Assembly (NCBI GenBank): GCA_024998705.1 | Contig: JACOEF010000359.1 | Location: 1-12,141 of the forward strand | Direction: 5' to 3' | DNA: 12,141 bases | From: Nitrospira sp. | GTDB taxonomy: Bacteria > Nitrospirota > Nitrospiria > Nitrospirales > Nitrospiraceae | In this document: positions 7,249 to 12,141 of the stretch, piece by piece | Layout: each line of letters begins with the position of its first letter | Position numbering within the stretch: position 1 is the first letter of the stretch | Program-made: the position numbers and the translations under genes | The notes under the pieces: generated by a model | What the model was told of the DNA's origin: nothing | The model's input: only the letters and a program-made list of their open reading frames with translations | The model's database searches: none

Positions 7249-7452
7249 TTAGGAGGCAATTAGATCGACAGGAGCCACGCGCCCACCCCAGGCTCGGAAG
7301 GACCCGTCGGTCGATCGCTGGAATAACCGAGCGCACTGAAGACACTGATGAAGACAGCTATTCATGAATTCGTCGCCATCATGTGAACGATACCCAAACA
7401 ATTCCCCGTTGCAACGAGGACAAGGTTTCAACAAGTTTCCATACAGTCCCAT
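7249..7452 (-). CDS. Small zinc-ribbon-like protein, unknown function
   Basis: This 67-residue protein has a CPRC knuckle at Cys11/Cys14 and a second cluster CLHQCLQC (Cys33, Cys37, Cys40), spaced as in small zinc ribbons. GAGGAG lies nine bases before the ATG at 7452, which supports real translation despite the short length. The second half (SFRAWGG...) has no motif I recognise. It lies between the outer-membrane barrel and the OmpA-domain lipoprotein, with 149 bases to the latter. Zinc-ribbon proteins of this size can act as regulators or as protein-binding adaptors; nothing here decides between them. With no signal peptide it should be cytoplasmic. Confidence 0.65.
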   Translation of the reverse strand: MGLYGNLLKPCPRCNGELFGYRSHDGDEFMNSCLHQCLQCARLFQRSTDGSFRAWGGRVAPVDLIAS

Positions 7453-7469
7453 CGGTGATGCTCCTCGTT

Positions 7470-7568
7470 TTATCCCAACAAACAGGTGTTACTGTCTGGT
7501 TCCACTGTCCCCATCACCGGGGCTTGGATCAGCGTGCCGAGAGTCGCCATCTTGGAAGCGATCCTCAC
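7470..7568 (-). CDS. Possible small ORF of 32 residues with strong ribosome site
   Basis: Between the barrel gene and the zinc-ribbon gene a GTG at 7568 opens 32 codons to a TAA at 7472-7470, which is 17 bases before the zinc-ribbon ATG. The peptide begins MRIASKMATLGTLIQAPVMG. A full AGGAGG (7574-7579) lies five bases before the GTG, one of the best ribosome sites in the window. A six-base stem (7558-7563 with 7569-7574) spans the start codon. It could be a leader peptide or small protein, or chance. I do not recognise the peptide. Confidence 0.35.
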   Translation of the reverse strand: MRIASKMATLGTLIQAPVMGTVEPDSNTCLLG

Positions 7569-7604
7569 GATCGCCTCCTGCGAGTCGCGTAGCGCCTCCC
7601 CCCG

Positions 7605-8417
7605 CTAGAACGCATACGTCACTCCCACTGACCCACGAAACGCCGCTTGTCCAACAGATCCCAGGAAATCACGGGAGGCACTCAACGAGAGTAACCAGTG
7701 CTTGTCCAACGCCAGCACATACCCCAGCTCCGGACTGGCGACCTGCTTCTTCGAATTGAGCGGGTCTTCCTGGAACCGCAAGCCGCCCACAATCGCAGAG
7801 GACTCATCGAGCGCCTTCACAAACCCCAGGTTCACGAAAATGATGCTCGAGCGATGCGGGACCCAATGACCTGGTTGAAATGACGGCACAACCTCATATC
7901 CCAGATTGCCATGGAGCCACCACCGATTCCCCAGATTCCAGGTTGTGACCAACGCCCAGCGCAATCCAGGATTCGTGCGTTCTCCCGCATACGGCACCTC
8001 ACCCAACACACGCACGCTGATCGAGGGCAGCAGGTCTCGCTCTTCGGCTTGCTTCCGAAACCGCGCAAGAATTCCCACCTGGAACGATCTGGGATCGTCC
8101 ATAGTCCCAGGATTCAATGGGCCTCGGAGCGAGGTCCCGCTGACCGTCAATTCCATATTCTCTGTCGCCCCATAGCGCAGATCGTGCGTCGCCCGGAAAC
8201 GCCCACTCTCCGAGCCAGAGTCATTCCGAGCGATGTCAGGCCGCAGCGCCGATTGGATCACCACCTGGTTGGTGGGCACAGGATAGGCGTCATCGAGCGA
8301 GGTCGGATAGCCCGGACTGATATTCACCGGGGAAAGCGCCACTACCACGTCGGCCCCCAGACCTATGAACCCCAGTGTCACCGCAACCGCCAGTACCCGC
8401 TTCCTGCCTCCACGCAT
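7605..8417 (-). CDS. Predicted outer-membrane beta-barrel protein
   Basis: From the ATG at 8417 this is 270 residues. A clear signal peptide (MRGGRKRVLAVAVTLGFIGL, cleavage near VVVA-L) precedes a mature part made of alternating polar and hydrophobic strands with many aromatic girdle residues. It ends in YAF, the terminal-Phe signature of outer-membrane barrels recognised by the BAM machinery. Stretches such as RATHDLRYGATENMELTVSG and WLLSLSASRDFLGSVGQ look like barrel strands. It resembles the loose group annotated as MetA-pathway/'transporter' outer-membrane proteins, but I cannot name a substrate. An upstream ATG at 8441 overlaps the previous stop (TAATG). The ATG at 8417 has AGGAGA nine bases upstream and gives a normal signal peptide, so it is preferred. 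Its role in transfer is unknown. Confidence 0.75.
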   Translation of the reverse strand: MRGGRKRVLAVAVTLGFIGLGADVVVALSPVNISPGYPTSLDDAYPVPTNQVVIQSALRPDIARNDSGSESGRFRATHDLRYGATENMELTVSGTSLRGPLNPGTMDDPRSFQVGILARFRKQAEERDLLPSISVRVLGEVPYAGERTNPGLRWALVTTWNLGNRWWLHGNLGYEVVPSFQPGHWVPHRSSIIFVNLGFVKALDESSAIVGGLRFQEDPLNSKKQVASPELGYVLALDKHWLLSLSASRDFLGSVGQAAFRGSVGVTYAF

Positions 8418-8440
8418 CGGTCCCAATCTCCTTTTAGGCA

Positions 8441-9079
8441 TTACACAACACAGAAGGTTGCTACCCTCGTATTACCGAAGGACCGCGGACAGGTGCAGCA
8501 CATGCTTTCAGGAGAGCGTAGAGTTCGGCGGTAGGGAAGCACAGATGTCAGGGTCACACTCCCTGATAGATCCCGAACGACCCATTCCAATGCCCATGAA
8601 CCAGGGACAATTCGCAAGCAGAGCCGTGGATGGGCACGATCCATGGCCCGCGTGATCCAAATCAGATGCTGAAACCACTTGTCATTGGTGACAATGCCAA
8701 ACCGTTCACACATATGCCAGACCGCGTCTTGCATTCCTGGGAGATCCCGTGTGATGAGATCGCCCGGCACATATTCCACGATTGCATAGCACGCCCCCTG
8801 GATCGGGAGGTACGGCTGAATCCCTCGTAGCTGCGTCCGAAATTCCCGTTCCACATTCGTCAGCCACCGAGTGAAGCGCTTCGTCGGATACCGACGAGGC
8901 CGACCTTCGATCACCGCCAGCCCCATCTGGTTCTTTCCTGACGGACTCGTGTCGTGATATTCCAACCTCAGGACACGGTCCAGGCTCCGAGATGCCTTGG
9001 GCGCTACCACGCCGGCTCCGACCGCACGCAGGCTCATGGGCTGACGTCGCCCTGACCCGCGCCAATACCTCGGGTTCAT
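8441..9079 (-). CDS. RusA-like Holliday-junction resolvase candidate
   Basis: This 212-residue protein has features of the RusA family. SGKNQMGLAVIEGRPRRYPT followed by KRFTRWLTNVEREF resembles the 'KN...GRP...sKR...W' start of phage-type RusA. The central GDLITRDLPGMQDAVWHMC and GIVTNDKWFQHL (Asp112, Asp118, Asp133) resemble the acidic active-site region D-x-D-N...K...D-A-L...DD. The canonical DN and Lys are not obvious, so activity is uncertain. RusA family members resolve branched DNA. The protein is longer than the roughly 120 residues of E. coli RusA. The last ~35 residues (after LSGSVTLTS, including ESMCCTCPRS) look unlike the rest. The ATG overlaps the stop of the unshifted helicase frame (ATGA), or lies 15 bases after the repaired helicase stop. 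Family assignment is moderate. Confidence 0.55.
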   Translation of the reverse strand: MNPRYWRGSGRRQPMSLRAVGAGVVAPKASRSLDRVLRLEYHDTSPSGKNQMGLAVIEGRPRRYPTKRFTRWLTNVEREFRTQLRGIQPYLPIQGACYAIVEYVPGDLITRDLPGMQDAVWHMCERFGIVTNDKWFQHLIWITRAMDRAHPRLCLRIVPGSWALEWVVRDLSGSVTLTSVLPYRRTLRSPESMCCTCPRSFGNTRVATFCVV

Positions 9080-10881
9080 ACACCACCCCCCACGCTAATA
9101 CACCATACAGACTGTCGCCTCGCGTCCACGCGTTCTGCCGACATATTGCATGCGCTCCTCGACCGCAAACGTCCCACACTCCCGTTCTGGAATGACAAAC
9201 ACCACGCGCTCATAGCGGCTCCCTGCGCCTTGTGCACGGTAATGCAATAGCTCAACTGCAGTTCCTCTACCCTAAGCGCGACCTCACGCCCGGAGTCCAG
9301 TCGCAATGCAATCGTGTCACCCATTCCCCCGAGCACCCGCCCTTGCTCCCCATTGACCGCTCGCCGGCCCCCATCGTATCGAGTCTTGGTCACGATGACG
9401 CGGTCCCCCGTTCGAAACCCGCCATGACACGGCAGACCGTCCGGATTCACAATCTCCTGCAGCCACCGGTTCAGCCGATCCACACCGAGTCCTCCGGCAT
9501 ACCCAGGCGACAAAGCCTGCCACTCCACCCCTGTGTCTTGATAGCCGCGCACCACCTTCCGTAACTGATGCAGCAGGAGTGCCTCGGATGCGAAGCGAAT
9601 CACTTGAACCCTGACCAGCAAGGACCCCTTGGAGCCTTCTTCGCCCAACCGCACTACTGGCAGAACGGTCAACAACTCAGTCATCACCGGAGTCGCTCCC
9701 ACCGGGGCTAGTTGCTGCGGATCGCCGATCAACACAATCTGCCCTCGACAGGCGAGCAGCAATCGATACAAGATATGCCAGGTCAGCATGCCGGCTTCAT
9801 CGACCAAGACCAGGTCGGCATCCACGGTGGACACCGAATAGCCGCCGCCCCCATACCCCAGCAGCTTATGCAGCGTCGTGGCGTCCTCCCCGAGGAGGGT
9901 CGCCGCTTTCCCGGTAATCGCCGTGGCCGCCACCTTCCCCCCTTGCTCGCGCACCTGGGCCATGAGGGATTTCGCCAATTCAGTTTTTCCACTCCCAGCA
10001 CCGCCAGTGACAATCGCATACCGATACCGCAGCGCTCCGGCTTGCACGCTCGATCTCGCATCACCAGAGTCCTGCTGATTCGCTCGGATCATGGCCAGGG
10101 CTTTCTTTCGCGCAAAATACACCCCCGGCGAAAACCACAAGCCGTGCTCGAATTTCCCCACACGCCCAGCCAGCAGCGTGATTGACGACGCGACCTTGTC
10201 TGCAGGCAGTCCGATCAATTCTTCACAACGGGCCACAAGCTGCACTTCCGAGATGCCTCCGACCCCTTCCTCGTCGGCTCGCGCGAGCGCCTCCATCACC
10301 GCCGCCTTATAGTGTCCGTCACTACACAACTCATGCCCTAACCCCTGCGCGGCCGCGACCGTAGCCTGAAAGGGAAGTCGCCAGCGGCGGTACAGCAGAA
10401 ACGGATCTGCGGAGATGGCCCGCGCCGATCGCAGTGTGCCCTTCAATATTCCACGCGCCACAGCTTTCCAACCTGCACAACACAGCCATTCCACCAGAGG
10501 GGCCAACAATTGGAATACCTCCTCGACCTGACGCGGTGGGGCACGACGCAAGCCGAGGACCCTCAGCAGCTCCGATGGACTCGCGCAGGCTTCGAATGGT
10601 CGTGATCGTGACCCGGAGACCATGAGAAAGAGATCTGCGCCATTGGCCATCGTTCGCCCCCAGAACTCTCCCACCTCTCCGACCGAAGGCACGGGAAGCC
10701 CGTCCGGAACAAACGCCCGCCGTTTGCGACCGATTTCGATCCACTCGCCGGCGCCCCGACGCGCACGCGTCCGACTCGTGATCACCCCAACCACCTGAGG
10801 CATTTCCTCAGGGCAGCTCACCACCTCTGCGGAGACGTCTTTCCCCTGCATACTCACTTGTGTCGATCCGTAGCCGTTCAT
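9076..10881 (-). CDS. RecD/TraA-type superfamily 1 DNA helicase, frameshifted near its C-terminus
   Basis: From the ATG at 10881 the frame gives 601 residues. Residues 1-280 have no motif I recognise. The SF1 motor follows: Walker A GGAGSGKT at 293-300, motif Ia-like TAITGKAA, Walker B VLVDEAG at 358-364, motif III GDPQQLAPVG at 386-395, and YCITVHKAQG at 545-554, typical of RecD (UvrD_C_2) proteins. Just after HKAQ the frame leaves the family: it reads AAMSAWCLSF and ends at 9076. In the -1 frame the same DNA reads GSRYERVVFVIPE, then MQYVGRTRGREA, the expected motif VI with its arginine, ending at a TAG at 9097-9095 for a 595-residue protein. So one base appears missing near 9220-9223. The start at 10881 is set by GGAGG seven bases upstream. 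Role: 5'-3' helicase in recombination or replication of the element. Confidence 0.85.
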   Translation of the reverse strand: MNGYGSTQVSMQGKDVSAEVVSCPEEMPQVVGVITSRTRARRGAGEWIEIGRKRRAFVPDGLPVPSVGEVGEFWGRTMANGADLFLMVSGSRSRPFEACASPSELLRVLGLRRAPPRQVEEVFQLLAPLVEWLCCAGWKAVARGILKGTLRSARAISADPFLLYRRWRLPFQATVAAAQGLGHELCSDGHYKAAVMEALARADEEGVGGISEVQLVARCEELIGLPADKVASSITLLAGRVGKFEHGLWFSPGVYFARKKALAMIRANQQDSGDARSSVQAGALRYRYAIVTGGAGSGKTELAKSLMAQVREQGGKVAATAITGKAATLLGEDATTLHKLLGYGGGGYSVSTVDADLVLVDEAGMLTWHILYRLLLACRGQIVLIGDPQQLAPVGATPVMTELLTVLPVVRLGEEGSKGSLLVRVQVIRFASEALLLHQLRKVVRGYQDTGVEWQALSPGYAGGLGVDRLNRWLQEIVNPDGLPCHGGFRTGDRVIVTKTRYDGGRRAVNGEQGRVLGGMGDTIALRLDSGREVALRVEELQLSYCITVHKAQGAAMSAWCLSFQNGSVGRLRSRSACNMSAERVDARRQSVWCISVGGGV

Positions 10882-10888
10882 CCTTCTC

Positions 10889-10893
10889 CCTCC
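10889..10893 (-). promoter_or_regulatory. Ribosome binding site that sets the helicase start
   Basis: GGAGG lies seven bases before the ATG at 10881. The longer reading frame begins at an ATG at 10938 that sits inside the palindrome and has no ribosome site. The shorter start leaves the palindrome in untranslated DNA. Confidence 0.65.
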
Positions 10894-10929
10894 CCCATTC
10901 TCAGCCATCACGCACTCGTATCCATAACT

Positions 10930-10969
10930 CTGTGACATACCGTTTTGGTCCCAAAACGGTATGTCACAG
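10930..10969. promoter_or_regulatory. Perfect 40-base inverted repeat in divergent promoter region
   Basis: CTGTGACATACCGTTTTGG (10930-10948) is followed by TC and then its exact reverse complement (10951-10969). It lies 48 bases upstream of the helicase start on one side and 71 bases upstream of the nuclease ATG on the other, in a 159-base spacer between divergent genes. Its symmetry and place fit an operator for a dimeric or tetrameric repressor controlling both transcripts. A replication, recombination or nicking site is also possible. I see no convincing -35/-10 pair on either strand. Confidence 0.75.
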
Positions 10970-11040
10970 CTTCTTCACGTCAGCGAACCGCACGACCTCC
11001 CCGTCGATCGACACGCTGCACGAACTCACCCGGAGGCCCT

Positions 11041-12141
11041 ATGCTCGCTGAACTCATCCATCCACTCGCCCTTATGGAACATCAGGAATGGGAGTACCGA
11101 CCTCGTCCGTCGAATGCCGGTCCCGACCACTGCATCCGCAAACTCACATACCATGCCCGGCACGCTCCCGCGAAAAGTCCGAGCGGTCGCTTCCTCGTTG
11201 TCCTTGACGACAGTACGTGGCATGAAGAACTAGTGTTGAACTGGATCGCCAAGAGCACGTTTCATCTCCACAGCCAACAGCTTGAATTAACCTGCGCGAC
11301 CACGACCTTCCAGGGTCGACCGTTCCCAATCAAAGGTCACATTGACGGCGTCATCACGGACCTCTTGGGGATTGATCGCCTCCTGGAGTTGAAGGCTGTA
11401 GAACACTTCACCTTCACTCGCTTTGCAGAAGGGAATTACCCGATAAACTACTTCGTACATGTGGTCTTCTATCTGGTTGGGTTGGCCGCACTGAATCCTC
11501 ACATCGACGAAGCGCTCCTCCTCATCAAGAACAAAAACCAGAGCGCGTTCCTCGAATATCGAGTCCGCTACGACCGCGACAACGACCGCCTGATCGTGCT
11601 TGAAATTACACACAGCACAGGCACACGCATCTATCCCAAGCAAAACTTTGTGGGCTTGTATAAGGAGGCACTCCGTCGCTTTGAAGAGGTGGAACAGTAT
11701 CGGGATCAAGACACATTGCCTGCTCGCCCATATCCCAATGCCGACAACTACCATTGCGACTACTGTCCGTACCAGTTTTGCTGGGAAGGGGTCGAACAAG
11801 TCCCTCCTGAGGGCATTGCGGAACTCCGCACTGAACTGGTGCCGGCCGTCGAGGAGTATCTCGGCTTGCAAACCGAGCTCGCAGCACTCACTCCGAAACA
11901 AAAGCGGTTGGACGCACTCAAACAGCAATTTAAGTTGGAATTGAAGACAGAGGGGATCACACGCGCGGAGGGGCATGGCTACTACATCGCATCGTCACCG
12001 TATGAACAGAGCAAATTAGCTCAATCCAAACTCTCCAAAACCGTCATTGAACGCGCAACCGTGAAAGAAACCTACAGCCGCTTCTCAGCCGGCCGACTGT
12101 CCAAAGTCGTCGACACCACCAAGTCGAAACGTCGGTCCCCG
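11041..12141 (+). CDS. Cas4-like PD-(D/E)XK nuclease with Fe-S cysteines (runs off right edge)
   Basis: This frame is open from the ATG at 11041 to the window end (367 codons, no stop), with GGAGG four bases upstream. The nuclease core is visible: His61, KGHIDG with Asp102, and LLELKAV with Glu116 and Lys118, the D...ExK set of PD-(D/E)XK enzymes. Cys31 in HCIRKLTYHAR and the cluster CDYCPYQFC (Cys239, Cys242, Cys247) match the four cysteines that hold a 4Fe-4S cluster in Cas4, AddB and Dna2-like nucleases. The usual Q-x-x-x-Y motif is represented by His140 and Tyr144. After about 255 a charged helical region (ELRTELVPAVEEYLGLQTEL, then a Lys-rich stretch) extends beyond Cas4 length and recalls phage-type RecB/YqaJ exonucleases. 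There is no cas1/cas2 or repeat array here. Role inferred: processing DNA ends together with the divergent helicase. Confidence 0.85.
   Translation, partial: MLAELIHPLALMEHQEWEYRPRPSNAGPDHCIRKLTYHARHAPAKSPSGRFLVVLDDSTWHEELVLNWIAKSTFHLHSQQLELTCATTTFQGRPFPIKGHIDGVITDLLGIDRLLELKAVEHFTFTRFAEGNYPINYFVHVVFYLVGLAALNPHIDEALLLIKNKNQSAFLEYRVRYDRDNDRLIVLEITHSTGTRIYPKQNFVGLYKEALRRFEEVEQYRDQDTLPARPYPNADNYHCDYCPYQFCWEGVEQVPPEGIAELRTELVPAVEEYLGLQTELAALTPKQKRLDALKQQFKLELKTEGITRAEGHGYYIASSPYEQSKLAQSKLSKTVIERATVKETYSRFSAGRLSKVVDTTKSKRRSP

Noticed and set aside
8706..9179. 157-codon minus-strand frame over the helicase end and the RusA-like gene
   Set aside because: Its reading has no family pattern and no ribosome site; the helicase -1 frame is a different frame, and that one carries the conserved motifs.
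10961..11233. Plus-strand frame starting MSQLLH inside the palindrome
   Set aside because: It is out of frame with the nuclease gene and has no motif or ribosome site; the matching MSQ starts on both strands simply reflect the palindrome.
11287..11976. 229-codon minus-strand frame opposite the nuclease
   Set aside because: Cys/Phe/Leu-rich antisense shadow of the plus-strand nuclease, which has clear catalytic and Fe-S residues.
11041..12141. Cas4 of a CRISPR system
   Set aside because: The motifs are Cas4-like, but no cas1, cas2 or repeat array is present and the C-terminal extension is longer than Cas4, so a general recombination nuclease is more likely.

Overview
The window looks like part of a conjugative plasmid or integrative conjugative element from a diderm (Gram-negative) bacterium. 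Two signal-peptide lipoproteins with lipoboxes, a predicted outer-membrane beta-barrel, a periplasmic disulfide isomerase and a secretin-type core protein all require an outer membrane. Base composition is fairly GC-rich by eye and genes have GGAG-type Shine-Dalgarno (SD) sites. The general flavour recalls Nitrospirota or Proteobacteria, but that is only an impression; nothing here fixes the species.

Nearly everything lies on the minus strand and reads from right to left as one tight array. From about 6140 down to 1 it is an F-type (MPF-F) type IV secretion / conjugative pilus operon in the order pilin (traA-like), traL, traE, traK, traB, a DsbC-like isomerase, traV and the start of traC, which leaves the window at base 1. 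TraL, TraE and the pilin make the inner-membrane and pilus parts. TraK, TraB and TraV form the envelope-spanning core, the DsbC-like protein folds cysteine-bearing periplasmic partners, and TraC is the assembly ATPase. A strong hairpin without a U-tract sits between the pilin gene and traL.

Upstream of the pilin gene (6254-8441) come an OmpA-domain lipoprotein, a 67-residue zinc-ribbon protein, a possible 32-residue small ORF and an outer-membrane barrel. Further upstream (8441-10881) are a RusA-like resolvase candidate and a RecD/TraA-type superfamily 1 helicase. The helicase reading frame is broken by an apparent one-base deletion just before its last motifs. Across a divergent intergenic region (10882-11040), which carries a perfect inverted repeat with 19-base arms, a plus-strand gene encodes a Cas4-like PD-(D/E)XK nuclease with four cysteines placed for an Fe-S cluster. 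It runs off the right edge.

The right side therefore reads as a DNA-processing module (helicase, RusA-like, Fe-S nuclease) joined to a transfer module on the left. The palindrome is a plausible control point between the two divergent transcripts. No rRNA, tRNA, CRISPR array, transposase or insertion sequence was seen. The longest stretches without a confident gene are the divergent spacer 10882-11040 (159 bases), 7453-7604 (152 bases, which holds the small ORF) and 7100-7248 (149 bases, in which I see no clear promoter or terminator).
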